Of a stretch of 64,000 bases of DNA, positions 11,461 to 20,855 are shown piece by piece (the stretch's first letter is position 1; the number at the start of each line of letters is the position of its first letter). The notes under the pieces are model-generated. The model saw only the letters and a program-made list of their open reading frames with translations, was not told where the DNA came from and ran no database searches. Source of the stretch: Agrostemma githago. Taxonomy: Eukaryota > Streptophyta > Magnoliopsida > Caryophyllales > Caryophyllaceae. A program made the translations under genes and the position numbers. Where the stretch lies: assembly GCA_958450325.1 (NCBI GenBank), contig OY288239.1, positions 43,233,811 to 43,297,810 of the forward strand. The letters are read 5' to 3'.

Positions 11461-12443
11461 CTACCACATTTCGTTCAGCAGTATGTGGAGTTTCTTTATT
11501 TAGTCGTTTAACACTCGGTTGGACTTGAGGAGTGTGAATGACGACCAACCGAAGACCTGAATCAGATGGTAGAACCTCATTGTGATCCTTTTCAGGAATA
11601 ATATCCCGAAATTGATCACTCCCACTGATCAAGTCATTCTCAAGAAATTTAGCATTTCTTGATTCCACAATTCTAGTGCTGTGAGATGGACAATAGAATC
11701 TATAACCCTTAGACTTCTCGGCATATCCAATGAAATACCCACTAATAGTCCTTGGATCAAGTTTCTTTTCTTGTGGGTTATAAATTCTCACTTCAGACGG
11801 ACATCCCCAAATGCGTATATGTTGCAAACTCGGTTTCCAACCTTTGAATAACTCAAAAGGTGTCTTAGAGACGGCCTTGGTAGGAACCCGGTTTAATATA
11901 TACGCTGTCGTTTTGAGAGCATCAACCCACAAAAATGATGGAAGATTAACATTACTTCACATACTCCGCACCATGTTAATTAATGTCTGATTTCTTCTTT
12001 CTGCTACACCATTCTGGTCCGGAGAACCAAGCATGGTGTATTGGGCAACAATCCCATGCTCTTGAAGAAATTTAGCAAATGGACCATGTGCCTGTCCGTT
12101 CTCGGTGTATCTACCATAGTACTCACCACCTCGATCTGATCTTACGATTTTAATGCGCTTATCACATTGGTTCTCTACCTCAACCTTAAACAATTTAAAG
12201 GCATCTAAAGCTTCGTCTTTGGAACGAAGAAAGTAGAGATTCATATATCGCGAATAATCATCAATGAAGGTGATAAAGTATTTTGGATCATTAGCATTCA
12301 TGTTCGGACAACAAATATCCGTGTGTATGATTTCTAATAACTCAGAACTCCTCTTAGCACAAGTTTTATGAGTATTAGTTTGCTTTCCCTTAATGCAACT
12401 AATACAATTCTCGAAATCGGTGAAGTCTAAGGTACAGTACCCC
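11461..12443 (-). pseudogene. copia-1 integrase, broken
   Basis: Integrase core with IIHTDIC, FIDDYSRY, VRSDRGGEY and SPDQNGVAERRNQ supplies the D, D and E residues of the DDE catalytic set. Downstream come FLWVDALKTTAYILNR, PFELFKGWKPS and the GYFIGY block typical of copia integrase C-terminal parts. A frameshift lies near 12420, a TGA near 11950 splits the core from the C-terminal part, and the frame is then cut by the solo LTR. The last 26 codons of the apparent downstream frame are LTR sequence. Integration function is lost. Confidence 0.9.
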
Positions 12444-13826
12444 TTATTTCACCAATATCTTAACCCTCTGAATGGAGATGTGTCCCAATCTCCGGTGCCA
12501 CAACATAGAAGAATTCTCATCCATAATACATCTTTTTAAACCAGTATTGACATGCATAGTACTTTCAGTGGTGTCATTTTGCAAACTGAGACGATATAAA
12601 TTTTCAGACAAAATACCGCAACCAATTATTTCAGAATTCTTAAAAATATTAAAACCGGAGTCCAAAAATTTAAAAGAAAATCCAAAGCGTACAAGTCCGG
12701 AAATTGAAATCAAATTCCTAGCAAATTTAGGAACATAAAATGTCTCTTGCAAAACCAAATTAAAACCACTACTAAGAATTAAAGTGAATGTCCCGATGGC
12801 TTCCACATGTGATCCCATCCGATTTCCTGAATAGATAGAGGCTTCACTGCCCACCGGTTTCCTTAGGTTTGTCATACCCTGCAAGGTATTCGAAACATGG
12901 ATTGTAGTGCCAGAGTCAATCCACCATGTATTATGATTCAAAACCATATTAGATTCATAACATACTTGTGCTAGAAAATTACCTTTTCTTTTCAGCCAGG
13001 CTTTGAATTTAGGGCAATCTTTCTTCATGTGTCCCTTCTTTTTACAGAAGAAACACGAAGACTCCTTCTTTATGACTGACTGAGCTGGAACCTTCCCCTT
13101 TCCATTGTCTTTACTGTGATCATCACCCTTCTTTTTATAAGTGGTAAAGTTCACCTTTTCACCTTCTTCCAGTAGCAATCTACCCTCCTCCTGAACACAC
13201 ATGGTCATAAGCTCATTAATAGACCATTTATCCTTATGTGTGTTGTAGGATATCTTAAAAGGGGCATATTGTGAAGGCAGAGTGCATAAAATGAAGTGCA
13301 CCAGAAAGAAGTCGGACATAGTAACCTCCAAGCCTTTAAGTTGAGCCGCAATGTCCCTCATGTGCATGATATATTCACGCACGCCATTAGTTTGAGTGAG
13401 CTTTAGGGATGAAAATTGTATAATTAAGGTACTGGCAAGAGATTTGTCTGAAGTCACATACTGCTCATCGATGGCCTTAATTAGGTCTTTAACCTTATCA
13501 TACTTATCAACTAAACCACGAATACTAGCACATAACCTGGTCTTTATGAACATAATGGAGAGACGGTTAGATCTCTCCCACTTTTCATAAAGATCTACCT
13601 CATCAGGTTCACTAGCGTCCGTTATACTAGGTGGTTCGTCTTTCCTTATAGCATAATCAATATCCATCCATCCTAATTGCAGTAGTACTCTCTCTTTCCA
13701 AACCTTATAATTTTCACCATTCAATTCAGGAATGTCAAATTTGACATCAGAAGAACTACCAGACAAAATAACTGCAAATAAATAAATAACATGCTTATTA
13801 ATAATTTGAGACATAACTATAACCAT
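12444..13826 (-). pseudogene. copia-1 gag-protease
   Basis: A 460-codon open stretch. Residues about 25-230 form a UBN2-type gag (FDIPELNGENYKVWKERV; YNTHKDKWSINELM). A CCHC knuckle CFFCKKKGHMKKDC follows, then the protease motif WWIDSGTTIHV, and a GAG-pre-integrase region ending LWHRRLGHIS. It ends in a premature TAA (12444-12446); integrase continues beyond. The first roughly 20 codons do not look like gag, and TTATTTATTTGCAG on the minus strand just before SGSSSDVKF looks like a splice acceptor, so the true start may be an upstream exon. Confidence 0.88.
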
Positions 13827-14830
13827 GCTTTACCAATGTAAAATCATGCTAATATGAATCTAGTGACATAAAACTTGCCTGTGGGCTAAAGTCCTACTCA
13901 AATTAGACTCAATAAATTTTAATTATTTTAATTAAAATAATGATGAGACTATCAAATTTTTATTTCTTAATTCCTGTGGGTAGATCAAGAAATATAGTTT
14001 AATATTCATCCTAATTAATCATACAAATATAACAAAATTTCCTGTGGGTATATTTTATTATATTACGTACGATTGATTACAATTAATGTTTAGTTACTAC
14101 ATGTGATTCCAAAACGAAATTTCAAACAATTAGAGATGATGTGGCTACTTCCTAACCAATAAGATTTACGAATCACTCAACATTACTTTATTAATCTACA
14201 TATTTTAACTTAAGTTATATAGACAGCTCAAAACCAACATAATAATACTAGATTTATTATGTGAAACTTAATATTCATATGACCCGAAACGTAACTTATA
14301 ATTCTGACTTAACAAAATAATATTTGAATGTCATACGAAACAATAAATATACACTTGAATAATTACTGTTGAAATCACATTAAAGACTAAAACACGTTAA
14401 TCTCAAATGAGTACCAACAAAAATACTCAAAATAAATAAATAAACGTGACTTAACAGTAGGCATAATATTATTTTGTTCCATCCATCTGAAGAGACTCCT
14501 ATATTATTTAATGAAGTATAGTTGTCATACAGAACAATATAAACTATACATGTCACCATAGAGAATAAATTACACCATGACAAAACCAAAAACCAATGCT
14601 TCAATACACCGTAATACGATAAGGGATAGTTTCATCTTTCGTGTAAAAGTAATATCACCAGCAAACGGCATAATAAAAACAGATGATTTCTCTTGATGTA
14701 ATACAGACATAACGAAATAATCGCTGGCAGTACGCAGTAAATAGATCATTCATAGATAGCGGAATATCAGCAGTAAACAATAAGACCGACGAAATTCGAC
14801 CCGGAAGAATAAGCAAGACAGAGGTATAAA
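13827..14830 (-). other. Leader of copia-1
   Basis: About 1 kb of AT-rich sequence between primer site and gag. It contains three CCTGTGGG words (near 13880, 13973 and 14040). No conserved protein was seen on either strand; the longest frames are short and of random composition. A leader intron is possible, given the acceptor-like motif at the gag start. Confidence 0.55.
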
Positions 14831-14847
14831 CTGAAGCTCTGATACCA
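14831..14847 (-). other. Primer-binding site, copia-1
   Basis: The minus strand reads TGGTATCAGAGCTTCAG two bases inside the 5' LTR, the usual initiator-Met-tRNA type site of copia elements. Confidence 0.9.
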
Positions 14848-14849
14848 AA

Positions 14850-15323
14850 TGTAAGTTCTTTATATGAATTTATCATGTTCTTAATTAATAAATGAACCTA
14901 ACGATAAACTCAAAAGCGGAAGCTGAATTATAAGATCTAGAAATAACCTCCAGCCATTGCTTATCGGGTTCCTGAACAGCTTTATCTACAACCTGAAAAT
15001 ACCGTCCCCAAATACCGTCGACTGTTTTAACTATATTGTCGGTTCTAAATTCTTTCCTCTCAGATTTAGATGGTGTATAGATGAATAGAGAAGATGAATC
15101 TAGTGACCCTGAATAGCGTTGTATTTATACTAATCTTTCCATCAAAGATAAAGTTACAACAAGATAAACATTCTGTATAGTGGTTAATGGAATATAGGAT
15201 TGTAGAAGATAAGAGATAGTTATTTAATAGAGTTTAGGTTGATCACCAAATGGACCACAATTCAGTAACTCTAAACAGACCAAACAACTTAATTAGTTAT
15301 TAAGTCTATCATAAATTCTAACA
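14850..15323 (-). repeat. 5' LTR of copia-1
   Basis: A 474-bp LTR bounded on the plus strand by TGTAAGTTC and TTCTAACA; the element strand therefore starts TGTTAGAATTTATG, a common copia LTR start. A TATAAATA box lies on the minus strand at 15122-15129. The partner LTR is outside the window. Confidence 0.8.
15122..15129 (-). promoter_or_regulatory. TATA box in copia-1 LTR
   Basis: TATAAATA on the minus strand, about 195 bp into the LTR: a plausible core promoter. Confidence 0.5.
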
Positions 15324-15365
15324 CAATTATATCACATTGAAGGAATAATGTCATTAAAAGATGTC

Positions 15366-18300
15366 TGTAACACCCGCTAATTTTCTATGCATTGTTATCT
15401 ATTCCGTTATGACTCCGTCGTGACTCTGTTATTTTTTATGCCTTCGGTTTCCTTCATTTTCAAGCTTCATAATATTTTCGAGTCAAATATTATTTATTTT
15501 TCTTAAAAGATTTTAAATAATTTATTTTTCTATCATAAATCTATTTATAAAATTTTCATCGCAACTAATTATTTATTCGCGAGGAGTTCTATTTTTCTAC
15601 AAACTAGTGTTTTAAGCTTGAAATTGAGTTATTTATTTTTCCTAAAAATCTCTAAACACATTTATCTAATACTTCTAACTAAGAAAATATTTTTATTTAT
15701 GAAAATTTATCATTTAATGGTTTTATTACGAAGTCTCGTAAATAATTATTTTCTAATGCGAGGTTTACTCAATTGCTTTGAAATGCTTTTAATAATTTTA
15801 CGATCCTTCTTTTTATCAACCTACAACTATTTTGAGATTCATTTTCACTCAATTGGACCATCACACACCCATGTCACATTTTATAGTACAACTTTTAATA
15901 CACTTCATTTTACATTTTATTTTACAATTTGTATTAAACTTTGAGGATAATTCTTATCCCAATTTATTTTGGGTGACTAACTATCAACTCTTCATGCTCC
16001 TAACACTTCATTTTGGCTGGTGCATAAGTGATGTACATGCCTTGTTTTTATCAAACTTTAACTATCATTCATTTTCTAAAAACTCTCCACATTTTTATTC
16101 ATTCATTTACCTTATTAATCAAGCAAAATACTCTTCATTTCCTCTCCTTCGACCTTGGTTTCTAGCAGCAATTCCATCCAAGATTTGTCTCAAAATTGAG
16201 TCTTGATCGTCCCATTTTCATCTCCAAATTAATCGTCATTCCATTTTCTTCGTTAAGGTAATAATCGATGTTATTTCCGATAATAGTAAGTCTCGTATGA
16301 GACTGTCTCACGATAATTTATCGTGAGACACACTAATAGAGAATAAAAAATGACTAAAAGGACCAACTTAGATGTGAGCTTATTGTGAGACAGTCTCATA
16401 TAAGAAATTGTGTTCCGATAATTATTTACTTCGATTCTTTTAGTTTTCTCATGATATTTTTGTACCATGTATGTCGTGTATTGAAGGATTCTTGGACAAC
16501 CCTGAAGCCGATGAATTTATGGTAGACTCGGATTTGGATTAGAGGTAACGTCGATGCTACTCGGTATTGTTTATTTTATTTGTGTAATTGCATGTATAGT
16601 ATAATTTTATTTTTGACAAATTTATGTGTGTCATATAATATGGAAAAATTTTAAAATTTTAAAATTTGCGTGTTTCGATATTTTTATCGCTTTTACGTGA
16701 TTAAAAATTAAATCGTCATATTAATTTGTAAAATCGTAATATTCGGCATAAACTTGTAATGTATGAATATATTCTGTAAAAATGAAGTTTTTGATTATTT
16801 TTGATATTTTTTTAATTTTCTGATATTTCACGTACCGGTTATTGAATTATTACCGTTTACGGACAAAAACGATTAAAAGCCGATTTTTAGTTCTAGCACA
16901 TAAACATTTTATTTTTATTTGAAATTTGGCATGGATAATCTTTCAGATGAAAAATAATTTTATGAATTTTTTTCATAATTTTTAGAAATTTTTAAGTGGG
17001 TGAATCAATTAATCACTTTAAATCATCCTTTATCGTTAAAACCGTGTTTGTCATTTTAATTTCCGATTTCTGGTTTTTGCTTTAAATCTGGAAAATGTGT
17101 TCCTGATGGTTTTTGAGAAAAAAAAATGTAATTCTATGATTTTAGTGATATAATAAAATGTTAGGAATGACAAGTTTTATTAAGAGAATCGTTAATTATG
17201 GAAACGGGTTTTAAAAGACGGTTTTAATGGAATTTATTAAATCCGGAATTTTGGAAATCTGGAAAATGATGATTTTTGAGTTTAATAATAATTTTTGGAT
17301 GTTCATACTTAAATCGTTCTGTAATTACTAGTTTTATTAATCATTATTGTCGAGATTAAACGACTAACGTGAAAACCCTTTAAAAACAAAGTTTATGGAT
17401 TCTGGACAAATTATTTTTATGGAAAGAATGTCAAAAAATGTATTTTATCTATTTTACGTGATTTTTGTACTATTTATCAAAGTGTTTCATTAATCGTAAT
17501 GATTTTTTGGACAAAATTACGATTTATCGTTAAAATGCTCCGTTTCACCTAAATGAATTGTTTTTCCACAATTTTGAAAATATTTAAATCTGAAACTTTA
17601 AGATTTAAATCACCCCTTATCATATTCTAAATTTGTTCAATGGTTTAATTAAATAAAAGTCGTTAAAAGATTTGTTTTGATATTTGCCGTAAAATCCTAT
17701 TTAAGCTCTTATTGTCAAAACTAATAATAATTAGGGAATTTTAGTTTTATAAATTTTGAAAATACCCTAATTACTAGTATTAAAATGTTTAAGACATTTG
17801 TCATCATTTTATAAACACTTGTACGATATTTCAATAATTTCTTAAACCCAAATGTTCTCACTTTAACAATTAATATCGTTAAGGTCGAAAGTATTAGTTT
17901 TATAAATCTATATCGTTTACTAAAAATGTTTTGTTAGTATGAACTAATATTTTCAATATTTTGATATGATACTATTTTTAGTAAAGTTTCTAAAAATAGA
18001 AGTTTCCTAAAATAGAAAGTTTCCTCTTTTAGAATATAATGATTACTCCTTTTGTTCTCTTATTATTATAATGATTATATTTTTTGAATATCGATAATGG
18101 CTTTGTTTTGGAGTTATGGAATAAGAACAAGTGTGAGGTTAGAGTAATATATTCTGGGGTTTACGTTTTTGCCATCAATTGTAAGGCTAGTGTATCAGGA
18201 ATCGGTACATTAGTTGTTGAACCAGGTGACAGGTATCCTAGGAGTTGTGTACATTTTGACCTTAAGCTTAGGCCTCGCAGTAAGTCGCCGTCATAAGTTG

Positions 18301-19023
18301 AACTGGGTGACGGGTAATCCCAGGAGGGGTGTGCATTATCTTAAACTAGAGTCACGCATTTATAAATCGCCGCCCTATTATGGTTGAGTAGCCTAGTTAG
18401 AGATCGAAGTTTGATTTGTATGGACTAAGTTCTCGAAGCTAGTTTTTAGTATTCTCCTAGTGAAATTCTAGCCGTCTACACTAATCCTATCCATAACGTC
18501 ATTTTGACTATTTTATTATTATCGATATAATTTTACTACACAAATGATTTATGTTTTCTCTGAAAAACTCGATCATTTTTGTTTTTATTGTTTCGATACG
18601 TGAAGTTTTCTTGGAAAGATTATTTTAATGAATAATGTTTTACTGTTTTCCATTTTTACTATTTTTCTATAATAGTAATTACAGTTTTAAAATCCTGTTA
18701 TGCGGCTGGGAGAACGTTGACGTTGCTCCCCACTGATTGTGGCTGTTATGTTTTTAACATGGCAGTTATATGTGCTTTCCTTCGGGTGGGCTAGCGAGTA
18801 GTTACGGATCCTGTTTCGCTGATTAGTAATCTGAACTATGGATTGTTATAACCCTTTTTATGAATTTTATTTCGTTTTTAGTCTGTAGCCATTTTTATTT
18901 TATGGCTTATGTATTGACTTACCGTTTCTATTTAATCAAGACATAGTTACAGTGTGTTATAATTCCATATATATCTACAGTGTTTCCGCCACTGTATTGC
19001 GTTAGAATTTCTAGGGGATTACA
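15366..19023. mobile_element. Solo long LTR, copy 1
   Basis: A 3658-bp sequence starting TGTAACACCC and ending GGGGATTACA, with 5-bp duplication atgtc at 15361-15365 and 19024-19028. It shares both ends and several internal blocks with 29456-32446, notably the blocks GGCTGGGAGAAC and CTACAGTGTTTCCGCCACTG near the right end. No gag-pol sequence lies inside. The interior is AT-rich and stop-rich, and small frames within (for example 15618-16206 and 18084-18296) show no conserved motif. TG...CA ends plus a 5-bp duplication make a solo LTR the best reading; orientation is undecided. Confidence 0.78.
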
Positions 19024-19028
19024 ATGTC

Positions 19029-19238
19029 ATTAAAAGATGTTGTGTTTTTTAGTAGGTGGTTTGTCCCACATCGAAAGAATAGTGTCATTGTAAGAAATTT
19101 ATTATGTATAAATTAAATATTTTTTCCTTCCATAATTGTAGTTAAAAGTAAAAAGTGAGAGTAGTATGGTAAAAAAAAGTTGGACCAAATAGGAAATATT
19201 TGCGATGGGGGAGAAAATAGAAAGATGGACGAAAATAG

Positions 19239-19241
<3 letters not shown>
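19029..19241. other. Unassigned spacer with USE-like and TATA motifs
   Basis: Contains GTCCCACATCGA (19063-19074) and, 32 bases later, TATAAATT (19107-19114), a layout like plant U-snRNA promoters. No snRNA sequence follows, so no RNA gene is called. Confidence 0.35.

Positions 19242-19274
<33 letters not shown>
19242..19274. repeat. (AT)n microsatellite
   Basis: About 16 uninterrupted TA/AT units. Confidence 0.97.
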
Positions 19275-19277
<3 letters not shown>

Positions 19278-19290
19278 TAAATTAAAAATT

Positions 19291-19582
19291 ACTCCCTATT
19301 AAAATACCAATTTTAAAATTTACTTCCTTTTGAAATTTTTGTTAAAAATAACTCCCAAAATCTGTCAAAAGTTCAAATATTGCTCCCAAATTTAATTTTA
19401 GGACGAAAATGCCCTTGGTTAGAGGGTGAGGTGAAGTAATATAACGTAAAAAAGTTAGGGGCATTTTCGTCAAAAAACTATATTTTGGAGTAATTTTTGA
19501 ACTTTTGATAGATTTTAGGAGTTATTTTTAACAAAAATTTCAAAAGGGAGTAAATTTTAAAATTGGTATTTTAAAAGGGAGT
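19291..19582. mobile_element. Foldback MITE
   Basis: Starts ACTCCCTATTAAAATACC and ends with its near-complement GGTATTTTAAAAGGGAGT. The two arms (about 19291-19414 and 19461-19582) are inverted copies over roughly 120 bases, including the internal block GAAAATGCCC/GGGCATTTTC. No coding sequence. Confidence 0.8.
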
Positions 19583-19938
19583 TTTTATCCTAAGCTCGAA
19601 CGGAGTTCTAATGCATACTAGTGAGTGTTTATTTACGTGCTTGTTCGAAGACAATTAAAATCGAGCATTGAAGACGTCAACTAGGTATGTATCCCGTGAA
19701 GTTTCGTCAAAAAACTATATTTTGGAGTAATTTTTGAACTTTTGATAGATTTTGGGAGTTATTTTTAACAAAAATTTCAAGAGGGAGTAAATTTTAAAAT
19801 TGGTATTTTAAAAGGGAGTTTTTATCCTAAGCTCGAACGGAGTTCTAATGCATACTAGTGAGTGTTTATTTACGTGCTTGTTCGAAGACAATTAAAATCG
19901 AGCATTGAAGACGTCAACTAGGTATGTATCCCGTGAAG
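19465..19938. repeat. 237-bp direct tandem duplication
   Basis: 19465-19701 and 19702-19938 are nearly identical copies. Each holds the right arm of the foldback MITE followed by the same downstream sequence up to CCCGTGAAGTT. Only a few substitutions separate them, so the duplication is recent compared with the elements around it. Confidence 0.9.
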
Positions 19939-19946
19939 TTCACGGG
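19917..19946 (-). mobile_element. Helitron-type 3' terminus
   Basis: On the minus strand the hairpin CCCGTGAACTTCACGGG (19930-19946) is followed after 8 bases by CTAG and then T, the canonical Helitron 3' end. The body should extend to the right, but no Rep/helicase or 5' TC end was identified. A truncated copy lies in the first tandem unit near 19685. Confidence 0.55.
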
Positions 19947-20250
19947 AGGATTATCTATTTCAATTTTTTATCGTAATGTTTATGTATTTTCGGCCAATTA
20001 TTGTGTCAATTTTAGAAAATATGAAATTGATGGCTCCCCAAATCGGATCGGTCGTTTAGCGAAAGATGGGGGGTCAAACAATATTTGTAGACTTGTAATA
20101 ACACAAAAACTACTAGAGTAATCGTGGTAAGTCGAGGTCGGTCCACAGGGAACGGAGTGTATTGTCGAATTTAAAGCGGCGTGTTTGGAATCTAGAGGGG
20201 GGTGGTTTCTAAAGGTCGAGTCTACAATAGAGGAACGACGATGGATGTAG
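19947..20250. other. Unassigned, left part of split Athila-like LTR
   Basis: No gene. From about 20121 (GTCGAGGTCGGTCCACAGGG) the sequence has the look of Athila-like LTR sequence that resumes at 26729 once the LINE is removed. Where that LTR begins is not clear. Confidence 0.4.
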
Positions 20251-20258
20251 GTAGGGGT

Positions 20259-20659
20259 CAGGGGCGGATCCAGGATTCGGAAGTATCTTGGGCTAAATTA
20301 ACATCAACGGTTCACTAATGCGACGCAAAAAAATTTTTTGGGAGAGAATGGTAAAATATTGAGATAATTTATCTAGATATTGAAAATAGGTGGGAATTAG
20401 TAAAAAAAATTGTTTTTAATTAGATAGTATTTGAAGTTTTGAACCATTTTGATATAGAGAAAGTGATGAAAAGTAAAATGACAAAAACTACCCAGGAATG
20501 CTGCCAATGGGAGTTGAACTCGGGTCTCCCGCGATAAACATCAACCCACCTACCACTATGACAAGAGAAGATAACTGACTACTTCTTGAATTAAAAATTA
20601 TCTATTCTGAATTTAACTAGGGCTAGAGCCCGAGTAGCCTAGCCCTAGATCCGCCCCTG
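20259..20659. mobile_element. hAT-type MITE
   Basis: A 401-bp element with terminal inverted repeats CAGGGGCGGATC / GATCCGCCCCTG and an exact 8-bp target duplication gtaggggt (20251-20258, 20660-20667), both hallmarks of hAT. No transposase is encoded, so it depends on a helper. A tRNA-like segment lies inside (20495-20574). Confidence 0.93.
20495..20574 (-). other. tRNA-like segment in the hAT MITE
   Basis: The minus strand has a TAGTGGTAGGTGG box-A-like part and, about 30 bases later, AGACCCGAGTTCAACTCCC, close to a tRNA T-arm/box B. The acceptor stem does not pair well, so it is not called as a tRNA gene. Confidence 0.5.
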
Positions 20660-20855
20660 GTAGGGGTAATCAATCTAGGAAAAGGTGTTAGGGGGAAGTC
20701 GGGATTCGGACAATGGAGTCTAAGAAGGTCGGGATCAATTTTTTTTTGGTGAAATGTAAGTGATTGCATTCATCAAAACAAATATACAAGAAGACCATAT
20801 TCTGTACAGCATAATATCATGACATATTCAATAAAAAATCGAGAACTAAAGCAAC

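Larger units (their letters stand above)
6841..15323 (-). mobile_element. Ty1/copia element copia-1, decayed
   Basis: A minus-strand Ty1/copia element in the order 5' LTR (14850-15323), iMet-type primer site, about 1 kb leader, gag-protease, integrase, RT, RNase H and 3' non-coding sequence (6841-7069). The 3' LTR must lie beyond element A, which interrupts the 3' non-coding part. A solo LTR (8799-11460) splits it between integrase and RT. Several in-frame stops, at least one frameshift and a changed RT catalytic motif make it non-autonomous. The 5 bases after the 5' LTR are caatt; the matching target copy is off the window. Confidence 0.9.

Noticed and set aside
15618..16206. Small protein genes in the AT-rich sequence
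   Set aside because: Composition-driven hydrophobic frames inside a solo LTR, with no conserved motif and no counterpart in the second LTR copy.
20495..20574. Functional tRNA gene
   Set aside because: Box A/B-like sequence is present but the acceptor stem does not pair and it lies inside a MITE.
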